From the NCBI GenBank assembly GCA_023432985.1, contig JAEZEQ010000052.1:1-64000 (forward strand): DNA of 64,000 nt, read 5' to 3'. The position numbers and the translations under genes were made by a program. The number at the start of each line of letters is the position of its first letter. Position 1 is the stretch's first letter. Source of the stretch: Bacteroidota bacterium (GTDB lineage: Bacteria; Bacteroidota; Bacteroidia; CAIKAF01). The notes beneath the pieces were generated by a model. It was not told the origin of the DNA, made no database searches, and saw only the letters and a list, made by a program, of their open reading frames with translations. Shown here in pieces: positions 52,513 through 61,219 of this stretch.

Positions 52513-55191
52513 GTGAAAATTAGATCGAAGCTATTTGTTGTAACCCTAACTATTTTATTGACTCAACCATTGTTGCGTGCGCAGACCCCTTGTCTTAGCG
52601 GGAATTGCTATACACGCATCAACGCTACGGACACAATAATTTGTCAGGGTGAAACCGTAGTGTTGACGGTGGATACCGGCTCGGCTTTATTATTTAATGA
52701 CTTTAACGGGCAAACCTTAGGTGCCGGTTGGTCAGTGAATCCGGGTACAGTGGTGAATTATAACAATCCATGTGGTCCGGGGCTCGACGGAACGCCCCAC
52801 GTATGGTTTGGAAGCGGAGCGCCTCAGGGCACGCGTTTTTTATCTACTGTTGATTTTAATACCACCGCAGGCGGCTTTTTACAATTCGATTTTAAAATGG
52901 CTACTCAAGGCCAGGCCTCCCCTTGTGAAGGCCCCGACGAAATTGATGAAGGCGTGTCTTTGCAATATTCAAACGACTATGGGGCAACATGGATTGATAT
53001 TGCCTATTTTTCGCCTAATGGTACCATAATGCCGGCAAATCCATGTCCCAATTGCAGCAATGGCGCCTATGTTGCTACCAGTCCTTTTCTGTCCTGGGCA
53101 ACCTATACTTTCCCATTTCCGGCCGGCGCGCAAACCTTATGTACGCGTTTCAGATGGACACAACCCTATAATACCTCGGCTACAAACGACCATTGGGGAA
53201 TAGATAATGTGTTGATTTATGCCAATATTCCTCCAATCCCCGGCTTTGTGAATACCGCAACCTGGATGGATACCAACCAGCCTATTACCGGTCCGCGTAC
53301 CGTTACTCCGAATGTTACTACTTCTTATATAGCACGCTACGAAACAGGAGGAGGTACATGTTATGACACACTTACCGTTGTGGTAAATCCCAAACCAAAT
53401 GCCGATTTAAGTGGACCAAACAATGTTTGTGTAGGGCAATTAAACCAATTTTCTGCAGCGGGAACTACCATTGCCTCCGGATCGATTACCAATTATGTGT
53501 TTAAGTTGAATCCGAGTGGAGCAACGAATTATAGCGGACCTAATAATACACTGAATTATAGTTTTCCCGTTTCTGTACCCACCTTCGATGCTTCGGTTAT
53601 TGTTACAAGTAACGCCGGTTGTAAAGATACGGCCTTAATGTCTTTGACCATCTCTCCGGGTGCTGTGCCGAGTTTTACTATGCCCGATACGGTATGTGTC
53701 GGTCAAACCGTTCCGCTCGATGCATCGGCCTCTACTATTGCTGCACCGGGAATTATGGGTGCCTATGTATGGGATTATAATAATGACGGAGTCAGCGACG
53801 ATTCTTTGTTTGCGAATACAAGTTCTTTTGTCGCCACAACAAGTGGACTTCAAACCGTGAAATTATCTCTTTATAATACGGTCGGATGTTCAGTCACCGT
53901 TACTAAAGATATACGCGTGCTCGATCAACCCATTGCCGATTTCGAAGTGATTCCCGCATGTATAGATGCCGCTTCCGAATTTATCAATAATCAACCTGTA
54001 GCAAGTATCGATTATTTGTATGATTTCGGTGATGGAACAGCTATTCAAAATAATAATAATGCCAATTTTACCCATATTTACGGTCAAGGAACGTATACCG
54101 TAACCATGCTTGCCAGTCAGCATAATATCTGCTTTGATACCGCTACCGTTACCATTGATATTAGTAATGATATAGTGGCCGATTTCAATTTCAATGAACC
54201 TTGTAATCTGAATGGAGTATTTTCTGATTTATCTTCTATCCCTGCCGGTTCCGCCGGAACTGTAGATACCTGGAACTGGAGCTTCGGAGATGGAAATAAT
54301 TCCACCGATCAAAATCCTTCGAATGCCTATACCCAAAGTAACGATTATACGGTAACGCTTATCGTTAGCAGCTCCGAAGGTTGTTGGGATACCATTCAAA
54401 AAACTGTGCCTAAATATGCCTCACCTATAGCCGATTTCACTTTCTCTGAAGTATGTTTTGAAAGCCTTACTAAATTGGCCAATAGTTCGACCATCGCAGC
54501 CGGAACTATAACTATCAGTAATTGGGACTTGGGTGATGGTACGCAAATTTCAAATCCGGATGTCGATTATTCTTACGATGCACCCGGTGCTTATAATGTT
54601 ACGCTAATCGTAGAAAGTGACAAAGGATGTAGAGATACGGTTTCTAAAACTGTAAATGTTTGGCCTGTACCTACAGCCGGATTCCTAACTACACCGCCGG
54701 GACAAACTACTATGCTCGAACCTTTGGTCGAAATTACAGATCAATCTACAGGTGCCTCTGTTTATGAGTATTTTATACCTAATCAGGGTACTTATAATAC
54801 ACCTAGCCCATCTGTCGAATTTTCGAATAGTGGAAATTATACCATATTTCAAACCATCACGAATGAATATGGTTGCGAAGATAAAGCACAAATGGAGTAT
54901 ATCGTAATGTCTGCCTATACATTCTATGTTCCCAATTCATTTACACCGAATGAAGGGGATATCATAAATCCCGTTTTCAAAGTGTATTCAAACGGATTAG
55001 AAACAATAGATTTTAGAGTGTTTAACCGTTGGGGCGAAGAAGTATTTACCTCTATGGATCCTAAGTTTATATGGGACGGATATTATAAAGGAAAATTATT
55101 GCCCGCCGATGTTTATGTATACAGATGTATTACAAGAGATGTGGAGGGCAATGAGTATATTTATTCGGGACAAATAAACCTTGTTCGATAA
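52513..55191 (+). CDS. Secreted PKD-repeat protein with T9SS type-B C-terminal domain, 892 aa
   Basis: The GTG at 52513 gives a good signal peptide (MKIRSKLFVVTLTILLTQPLLRAQ); no ATG fits. Residues about 60-245 resemble a reelin-type or jelly-roll module: SLQYSNDYGATWIDIAYFSPN and FRWTQPYN.. HWGIDNVLIY. Then several PKD domains with the YDFGDG / WSFGDGNNSTDQNPSN / WDLGDGTQISNPDVDYSY cores (about 485-720). The last ~95 residues are the gliding-motility-associated CTD: YVPNSFTPNEGD, FRVFNRWGEEVF, WDGYYKGKLLPADVYVYR. It is probably exported by T9SS and anchored at the surface. Ligand unknown. Own promoter and no close partner gene. Confidence 0.87.
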   Translation: MKIRSKLFVVTLTILLTQPLLRAQTPCLSGNCYTRINATDTIICQGETVVLTVDTGSALLFNDFNGQTLGAGWSVNPGTVVNYNNPCGPGLDGTPHVWFGSGAPQGTRFLSTVDFNTTAGGFLQFDFKMATQGQASPCEGPDEIDEGVSLQYSNDYGATWIDIAYFSPNGTIMPANPCPNCSNGAYVATSPFLSWATYTFPFPAGAQTLCTRFRWTQPYNTSATNDHWGIDNVLIYANIPPIPGFVNTATWMDTNQPITGPRTVTPNVTTSYIARYETGGGTCYDTLTVVVNPKPNADLSGPNNVCVGQLNQFSAAGTTIASGSITNYVFKLNPSGATNYSGPNNTLNYSFPVSVPTFDASVIVTSNAGCKDTALMSLTISPGAVPSFTMPDTVCVGQTVPLDASASTIAAPGIMGAYVWDYNNDGVSDDSLFANTSSFVATTSGLQTVKLSLYNTVGCSVTVTKDIRVLDQPIADFEVIPACIDAASEFINNQPVASIDYLYDFGDGTAIQNNNNANFTHIYGQGTYTVTMLASQHNICFDTATVTIDISNDIVADFNFNEPCNLNGVFSDLSSIPAGSAGTVDTWNWSFGDGNNSTDQNPSNAYTQSNDYTVTLIVSSSEGCWDTIQKTVPKYASPIADFTFSEVCFESLTKLANSSTIAAGTITISNWDLGDGTQISNPDVDYSYDAPGAYNVTLIVESDKGCRDTVSKTVNVWPVPTAGFLTTPPGQTTMLEPLVEITDQSTGASVYEYFIPNQGTYNTPSPSVEFSNSGNYTIFQTITNEYGCEDKAQMEYIVMSAYTFYVPNSFTPNEGDIINPVFKVYSNGLETIDFRVFNRWGEEVFTSMDPKFIWDGYYKGKLLPADVYVYRCITRDVEGNEYIYSGQINLVR

Positions 55192-55201
55192 GTTATTTTA
55201 T

Positions 55202-55209
55202 TAGATTTG
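55202..55209 (+). promoter_or_regulatory. Candidate -7 promoter box for the E1-bio gene cluster
   Basis: TAGATTTG matches TAnnTTTG exactly and ends 20 bases before the ATG at 55230. The upstream GTG at 55209 would overlap it, so ATG 55230 is preferred. Confidence 0.55.
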
Positions 55210-55229
55210 TGCTGTATTTATTACAGTAT

Positions 55230-57227
55230 ATGAATCTTGAATTGTCATCCGTTGATTTTAAGAAGAATGCACTTTCTTCGCAGGAACTAAAACATATTTA
55301 TAAGCATCTTCTCCGGCCAAGATTAATCGAAGAGAAGATGCTTATTCTTTTAAGACAGGGCCGCATTTCTAAATGGTTTAGTGCGATCGGACAGGAAGCC
55401 ATTTCTGTAGGTTCTGTTCTTGCCCTGCACGAGGATGAGTATATTTTGCCCATGCATAGAAATTTAGGCATGTTTACTTCCAGAAATATGCCCTTAGAAA
55501 AATTGTTTATGCAATTTCAAGGCAAGGAAAATGGGTTTACAAAAGGTCGGGATCGTAGTTTCCATTTTGGTAATAATGATTTTCATTTGGTCGGAATGAT
55601 TTCCCATTTAGGCCCACAACTTGGCGTAGCCGACGGCATAGCCCTTGCATCTAAATTGAAAAATGAAGCAAAGGTTACCCTGGTTATCTCCGGAGACGGT
55701 GGTACCAGTGAAGGCGATTTTCATGAAAGTTTAAACGTTGCTTCTGTGTGGAATTTACCCGTTATTTTTCTAATCGAAAATAATGGATACGGACTCAGTA
55801 CGCCCAGCAATGAACAGTTTAAATGCGATTTTATTTCCGATCGGGCCAAAGGTTACGGAATGGAATCGGTTATCGTGGACGGTAATAACGTACTCGAAGT
55901 ATACGAAACAACAAAGAGATTGGCCGAAGATATGCGCCAAAATCCCCGCCCGGTTCTTTTGGAATGCCTTACTTTCAGAATGCGCGGACACGAAGAAGCC
56001 AGCGGTACCAAGTATGTACCCCAGTATTTATTCGATGCTTGGGAGAAAAAAGATCCCATTCAAACCTATGAAAACTGGCTGATTGAAACAGGGGAATTAA
56101 GTGCCGATGAAGTGGCCGAAATTCGCAAAGAGATTAAGAAAGAAATCAATACTGCAGTCGAAATTGCATTTGCAGAACCAGGTATAGTGCCCAATTCCGA
56201 AAAAGAATTGAATGATGTTTATGCAGCCCATACTCAGAAATTGATCTCGCCCTCCTCAGAAACACGTGAAATGCGATTTGTAGATGCAGTATCGGACGGA
56301 CTGAAATGCGCAATGGAAAAACACGATAACCTGATTTTAATGGGGCAGGATATTGCTGAATATGGAGGTGTATTTAAGGTTACGGAAGGATTTGTAGACT
56401 TGTTCGGAAAAGACAGAGTGCGAAATACACCCCTCTGCGAAAGTGCTATTGTGGGCACGGCATTGGGTTTGTCTATAAAGAAAATGAAAGCTATGGTCGA
56501 AATGCAATTCGCAGATTTTGTTAGCTCCGGATTTAATCAGATCGTAAATAATTTAGCTAAATCGCATTATAGATGGGGACAAAATGCCGATGTGGTTGTA
56601 CGTATGCCCACCGGTGCAGGTGTAGCAGCCGGACCCTTCCATAGCCAAAGCAATGAAGCCTGGTTTTTTCATACACCCGGATTAAAAATATTTTATCCCT
56701 CTAATGCTATTGACGCAAAAGGTATGTTGCTGTCCGCATTCGAAGATCCAAATCCGGTTATGTTTTTCGAACATAAAGCGCTGTACCGTAGTGTCAGCGG
56801 TAATGTGCCACTGGGCTATTATAATACGGAAATTGGAAAAGCTGCCGTGGCAAAAGAAGGGAATTCTTGTAGTATTATTACCTACGGTATGGGTGTCCAT
56901 TGGGCCCTGGAAATTGCGAAAAAAGAAGAATTTTCTCAGGTGGAAATTATAGACCTTAGAACCCTCATCCCTTGGGATAAAGAAAGTATAGAGAAAAGCG
57001 TGCGCAAAACAGGACGTGTACTTGTTTTACATGAAGATACCATCACCGGAGGTATAGGTGCAGAGATCGCTGCATGGATATCCGAATTTTGCTTTTCATC
57101 TCTCGATGCACCGGTAAAAAGACTCGCATCTCTGGATACACCCGTGCCTTTTTCTCCAAATCTGGAGGCAAATTTCTTGCCTAAAAGTAGAATTGAATTA
57201 ACTTTGAATGATTTATTAAATTTTTAA
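55230..57227 (+). CDS. 2-oxoacid dehydrogenase E1 alpha-beta fusion (TPP-dependent), 665 aa
   Basis: The N-terminal alpha half holds the TPP motif GDGGTSEGDFHES..LIENN (about 157-187) and the phosphorylation-loop-like FRMRGHEEASGT. The beta half starts around residue 350 (MRFVDAVSDGLKCAMEKHDNLILMGQDIAEYGGVF) and ends with the transketolase C-domain (IDLRTLIPWDKE.., VLHEDTITGGIGAEIAAWI). It decarboxylates a 2-oxoacid (pyruvate or branched-chain) and passes the acyl group to a lipoylated E2, which is not in the window. It precedes bioB by 13 bases, possibly in one transcript. A second E1 fusion at 61.2-63.7 kb is more divergent. Substrate not resolvable from sequence. Confidence 0.88.
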   Translation: MNLELSSVDFKKNALSSQELKHIYKHLLRPRLIEEKMLILLRQGRISKWFSAIGQEAISVGSVLALHEDEYILPMHRNLGMFTSRNMPLEKLFMQFQGKENGFTKGRDRSFHFGNNDFHLVGMISHLGPQLGVADGIALASKLKNEAKVTLVISGDGGTSEGDFHESLNVASVWNLPVIFLIENNGYGLSTPSNEQFKCDFISDRAKGYGMESVIVDGNNVLEVYETTKRLAEDMRQNPRPVLLECLTFRMRGHEEASGTKYVPQYLFDAWEKKDPIQTYENWLIETGELSADEVAEIRKEIKKEINTAVEIAFAEPGIVPNSEKELNDVYAAHTQKLISPSSETREMRFVDAVSDGLKCAMEKHDNLILMGQDIAEYGGVFKVTEGFVDLFGKDRVRNTPLCESAIVGTALGLSIKKMKAMVEMQFADFVSSGFNQIVNNLAKSHYRWGQNADVVVRMPTGAGVAAGPFHSQSNEAWFFHTPGLKIFYPSNAIDAKGMLLSAFEDPNPVMFFEHKALYRSVSGNVPLGYYNTEIGKAAVAKEGNSCSIITYGMGVHWALEIAKKEEFSQVEIIDLRTLIPWDKESIEKSVRKTGRVLVLHEDTITGGIGAEIAAWISEFCFSSLDAPVKRLASLDTPVPFSPNLEANFLPKSRIELTLNDLLNF

Positions 57228-57240
57228 AATATTGCATATT

Positions 57241-58221
57241 ATGGTTCGTACAGACTGGACAAGAGAAGAAGTAAATGCTATTTATCAAAAACCTTTAATC
57301 GATTTAGTATTTGAAGCAGCTCAGATTCATCGCCAAAATTTCAATGGAAATGAAGTGCAAATGAGTACGCTTTTATCTATTAAAACCGGAGGTTGTCCCG
57401 AAGATTGTTCTTATTGCCCGCAAGCTGCTCGATACAATACCGGTGTAAAAGGCACCCCTTTATTGAATGAAGTGGAAATTATTAACGCAGCATTGGAAGC
57501 AAAAGATAACGGATCAAGCCGTTTTTGTATGGGTGCCGCATGGCGCGAAGTAAAGGATAATAGACAGTTCGACCAGGTGGTGGGGCTTGTAAAGAATATT
57601 ACCGATATGGGTATGGAAGTATGCTGTACGCTCGGTATGTTGAATGAAGATCAGGCCAAACGCCTTAAAGATGCCGGCTTATATGCCTATAATCACAACT
57701 TGGATACCTCACCCGAATATTATGATAAGGTGATTCAAACCCGTACTTATGAGGATCGCTTGAATACTTTAGACCACGTGCGTAATGCCGGTATTTCGGT
57801 TTGTTGCGGAGGTATTGTAGGTATGGGAGAAGCCGAAACGGATAGAGTAGGACTGCTTCAAACTTTGGCAACTTTACCCAAACATCCCGAAAGTGTGCCT
57901 ATTAATGCTTTGGTAGCCGTAAAAGGAACACCGCTCGAAAAACAAGAACAAATTCCTTTCTGGGATATGCTCCGTTGTATAGCTACGGCACGAATTATCA
58001 TGCCCAAAAGTATGGTGCGACTTAGCGCAGGCCGTAGCGAAATGAGTCTGCCCGAACAATTCCTTTGCTTCCTAGCAGGTGCAAATAGTATTTTTGCAGG
58101 AGATAAATTGTTGACCACCCCAAATCCCGAATTCAACAGTGATAAAGCTATGTTCGAATTGTTCGGATTACAAAATTTACCGGCCTTTGCATCCCAATGC
58201 AATGCTCAGGTAGAAGCATAA
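57241..58221 (+). CDS. bioB: Biotin synthase, 326 aa
   Basis: Radical-SAM enzyme that inserts sulfur into dethiobiotin. The 4Fe-4S motif is C52-x3-C56-x2-C59 (GGCPEDCSYCPQ), followed by the family segments SRFCMGAAWRE, CCTLGMLNEDQA, YNHNLDTSPEYY and GGIVGMGE. The residues that bind the 2Fe-2S sulfur donor (Cys in CMGA, CCT; Arg in IMPKSMVRLSAGR) are present. ATG 57241 is chosen over the TTG at 57232. Its stop shares one base with the bioF start (TAATG). Confidence 0.97.
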   Translation: MVRTDWTREEVNAIYQKPLIDLVFEAAQIHRQNFNGNEVQMSTLLSIKTGGCPEDCSYCPQAARYNTGVKGTPLLNEVEIINAALEAKDNGSSRFCMGAAWREVKDNRQFDQVVGLVKNITDMGMEVCCTLGMLNEDQAKRLKDAGLYAYNHNLDTSPEYYDKVIQTRTYEDRLNTLDHVRNAGISVCCGGIVGMGEAETDRVGLLQTLATLPKHPESVPINALVAVKGTPLEKQEQIPFWDMLRCIATARIIMPKSMVRLSAGRSEMSLPEQFLCFLAGANSIFAGDKLLTTPNPEFNSDKAMFELFGLQNLPAFASQCNAQVEA

Positions 58222-59306
58222 TGGAATTACCCGGCTCTTTGCATAACATGCTGAATAAAAGGGAGAAGGAAGATAATCTTCGCGTGCTTCCTGACTTTCG
58301 GATTAATGGTGTTCAACTGGCTGCAAATGATTATTTGAATTTTTCTAAACTCCGAATTTTAGAATCTGACTTGCCCGTGGGTAGTGGTGGATCTCGCCTG
58401 ATAAGCGGAAATTTTCCCATTTTTCACAAACTCGAAAATGAAATTTTACCGCAATTCCACCAATCGGAAGCGGCTCTCTTTTTTAATTCGGGCTATGTGG
58501 CCAATCTGGGTCTAATCTCCGCCCTTGCACAAAAAAATGATATCATTTTGTATGATCAAAAAGTGCATGCCAGTATACGCGACGGAATGCGCCTCGGATT
58601 TGCCAAACATTTCTCTTTCAAACACAATGATATGAAAGACCTGGAACATAAACTCAAATCGCACAATGCTACTGTTTATGTAATCGCTGAATCTATTTAC
58701 AGTATGGACGGTGATCAGGCTCCACTTGCCGATATGGTAGCCCTATGCAAAGCGTATAAAGCAAGACTTATTATCGATGAAGCGCATGCTCTGGGCGTAA
58801 TCGGAAAAGGATTGAGTCAGGAACTTCGACTGGAAAATGAAATCTTTGCCCGCGTTTTTACTTACGGAAAAGCCCTGGGTTTACACGGAGCATCCGTTTG
58901 TGGCTCAATGGATTTAATTCGTTTTCTAATTAATTTTTCGCGCCCTTTTATCTATACCACTGCGGCTTCTCCGGCCGAAATAGAACGCTTAATCGCTCAT
59001 TTGATGTATTTTGAATCGGAGCCCGGACTCAACGAACAAAAAGCATTGAAAAAGATTATAAACGCCTATGCCCGTTATGCAGCTGAATTCGGCCACCATG
59101 CCAATCCAACTGCCATACAATTTATACGAACCGGTTCCAATCAAAGCGCTAAAGAACTTGAACGAAAATGTAATAATGCCGGTTATTTAGTCAAAGCCAT
59201 CAAACATCCCACCGTAGCCAAAGGTGAAGAAGGTATTCGCATTTGCCTTCATTCTCAATTAAACCCGCAGATTTGGCCCGATTTTTTTAACTGCATCCAA
59301 TCATGA
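58221..59306 (+). CDS. bioF: 8-amino-7-oxononanoate synthase, 361 aa
   Basis: PLP enzyme that condenses pimeloyl-ACP/CoA with alanine. The glycine-rich motif GSGGSRLISGN (about 54-64), the PLP ring Asp region IIDEAHALGVIG and the Schiff-base lysine K217 in FTYGKALGLHGA are all present. Slightly short of the ~385 usual length but complete. The start at 58221 overlaps the bioB stop; upstream in-frame starts lie inside bioB. Its stop overlaps the bioD ATG by four bases. Confidence 0.94.
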   Translation: MELPGSLHNMLNKREKEDNLRVLPDFRINGVQLAANDYLNFSKLRILESDLPVGSGGSRLISGNFPIFHKLENEILPQFHQSEAALFFNSGYVANLGLISALAQKNDIILYDQKVHASIRDGMRLGFAKHFSFKHNDMKDLEHKLKSHNATVYVIAESIYSMDGDQAPLADMVALCKAYKARLIIDEAHALGVIGKGLSQELRLENEIFARVFTYGKALGLHGASVCGSMDLIRFLINFSRPFIYTTAASPAEIERLIAHLMYFESEPGLNEQKALKKIINAYARYAAEFGHHANPTAIQFIRTGSNQSAKELERKCNNAGYLVKAIKHPTVAKGEEGIRICLHSQLNPQIWPDFFNCIQS

Positions 59307-59908
59307 AAGAACAGTATTTTGTAAGCGGAATTGGAACAAATATTGGAAAAACCATTGCCTCGGCTGTATTGTGTGAATATCTACAAGCTGCTTATTATAA
59401 GCCTATTCAGTCCGGAAATTTAGAGCAGCCTGAATCAGAAATTGTCGCCTCTTTGGTGGAGGGACTTCGGGTGTTTCCAACGACGGTTTTACTCAAAGAA
59501 GCGCTGTCGCCCCATTTGGCCGCAGAAAAGGAAAATATCCAACTCTCTTTGGACGATTTTTCACTTCCTTCTTATAATGATGCCCTGATTGTGGAGGGGG
59601 CAGGCGGCATCCTCGTGCCTCTGAATCAAACCCATACCATGGCCGATTTAATGGAGCATTTTCAATTGCCCATTATTCTCGTTGCTTCTCATTATCTGGG
59701 GAGCATCAACCATACTCTGCTAAGCATAGCTTATTTAAAAAGTCGAAAAATGCCCCTAAAAGGTATTATTTTTAACGGCATCGAAAATCCCGATTCCGAA
59801 CGTATAATTTTGAAACAGAGTGCTGTCCGGCATTTAGGGAATATTCCTTATATGGAAAACTTAAATCCGGATTCTATTAAATCAGCTGCTCAAAATCTTC
59901 ATTTTTAA
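59303..59908 (+). CDS. bioD: Dethiobiotin synthetase, 201 aa
   Basis: ATP-dependent ureido-ring closure of 7,8-diaminononanoate. P-loop GIGTNIGKT at residues 9-17, followed by the substrate loop YYKPIQSGN; the second motif VEGAGGILVPL (about 94-104) is intact. Length is a little under E. coli BioD (225). Overlaps bioF (ATGA) and bioA (TAATG), which indicates tight translational coupling. Confidence 0.93.
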   Translation: MKEQYFVSGIGTNIGKTIASAVLCEYLQAAYYKPIQSGNLEQPESEIVASLVEGLRVFPTTVLLKEALSPHLAAEKENIQLSLDDFSLPSYNDALIVEGAGGILVPLNQTHTMADLMEHFQLPIILVASHYLGSINHTLLSIAYLKSRKMPLKGIIFNGIENPDSERIILKQSAVRHLGNIPYMENLNPDSIKSAAQNLHF

Positions 59909-61170
59909 TGTATTCACAAAAAGATCATCGCTATATCTGGCACCCCTTTCAGGCCTATGCTCCGGAAGCAAATCAAATTGAAGTGCTCAAAGGGAAGGCC
60001 GAATTTCTATACGATAATAACGGAAAAAGTTATATTGATGCCATTAGTTCGTGGTGGGTGAATATTCACGGACATACGCATCCTTATATCAATCAGAAAA
60101 TTGCCGAACAATTGGCCGAATTGGAACATGTAATTTTCAGCGGATTTACCCATAAACCGGCAATTGATCTGGCAGAAAAATTGGTGCAATGGAATGGGGG
60201 AGACGGAAAAATTTTCTTTTCGGATAATGGAAGTACGGCTATTGAAATTGCCCTGAAAATGGCTATTCAGTACAGACATAATAAACATGAATCCAAACCT
60301 GTATTCTGGGCTTTTGAAGGCAGTTACCACGGCGATACCTTCGGGAGTATGAGCGTGAGCGAAAGAGATGTGTTTACGCACACTTTTCGGAATTATCTCT
60401 TTGATGTCACTTTTTTCCCCTTACCCAATGCGCAAAATATTGGCGATATTTTAGGCGAAATGCAAAAATTGGCCGCCCGGCAAAATGTGGGCGCGTTTAT
60501 TTATGAGCCTTTGGTGCAAGGAGCGGGCGGAATGCGTATGTATAAACCCGAATTACTCCAGTCTATACTCGAATTATGTCGAAATCATGAAATCCTGACC
60601 ATTGCCGATGAGGTAATGACCGGATTTTATAGAACCGGCAAAAAATGGGCTTCGGATTATATGGCATTCAGACCCGATTTTGTTTGTATGAGTAAGGCCA
60701 TTACAGGTGGCTATTTGCCTTTGGGAGCTACGTGGATAGCCCCTCAAATTCTGGAATGTTTTCAATCTTCGGAACCGGAAAAAACTTTTTATCATGGCCA
60801 TAGCTTCACCGGAAATCCAATTTCTTGTGCGGCTGCAAATGCCTCGATCGAATTACTCGAAAATGCAAGTGTCCAAGAAACCATTCAGGAGCTGGGATTT
60901 AAATTGGAATCTATGGCTGCAGATTGGGCCAAAAATCCGCTTCTGTCGGACGTACGTTGCCGGGGTAATATCCTCGCCGCCGATGTTAAACTCCCCCATG
61001 AAGGCTATTTTTATAATCATCCCGTCCAATCGGATTTGAAACAAAAAGCGCTGGATGCAGGCATACTACTCAGACCTATGGGCAATGTAATCTACATTAT
61101 TCCGCCTTATTGCATCAGTGACGAAAGTCTGCATAAAATCAACTCATTTGTATGCAACTTAACTTTATAA
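59908..61170 (+). CDS. bioA: Adenosylmethionine-8-amino-7-oxononanoate aminotransferase, 420 aa
   Basis: Class III PLP aminotransferase converting KAPA to DAPA with SAM as amino donor. The N-terminal HIWHPF-type segment (YIWHPFQAYA), the SSWWVNIHGHTHP signature (about 49-61) specific for BioA, the PLP Asp in IADEVMTGFYRTG and the Schiff-base K263 in MSKAITGGYLPLG are all visible. Last gene of the bio operon; it ends two bases before a hairpin shared with the convergent E1 gene. bioC, bioH or bioG for pimelate synthesis are not in the window. Confidence 0.95.
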   Translation: MYSQKDHRYIWHPFQAYAPEANQIEVLKGKAEFLYDNNGKSYIDAISSWWVNIHGHTHPYINQKIAEQLAELEHVIFSGFTHKPAIDLAEKLVQWNGGDGKIFFSDNGSTAIEIALKMAIQYRHNKHESKPVFWAFEGSYHGDTFGSMSVSERDVFTHTFRNYLFDVTFFPLPNAQNIGDILGEMQKLAARQNVGAFIYEPLVQGAGGMRMYKPELLQSILELCRNHEILTIADEVMTGFYRTGKKWASDYMAFRPDFVCMSKAITGGYLPLGATWIAPQILECFQSSEPEKTFYHGHSFTGNPISCAAANASIELLENASVQETIQELGFKLESMAADWAKNPLLSDVRCRGNILAADVKLPHEGYFYNHPVQSDLKQKALDAGILLRPMGNVIYIIPPYCISDESLHKINSFVCNLTL

Positions 61171-61200
61171 AAAATGCCGATTTTTAGAAAAAATCGGCAT
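61169..61200 (-). terminator. Shared hairpin terminator between bioA and the second E1 gene
   Basis: ATGCCGATTTTT (61174-61185) and AAAAATCGGCAT (61189-61200) form a 12-bp stem with a 3-base loop. On the minus strand it is followed by a T-run, so it is a proper terminator for the E1 gene. On the plus strand there is no T-tail, but it may still stabilise the bio mRNA end. Confidence 0.7.
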
Positions 61201-61219
61201 ACAAAATGGGATATAGCTA

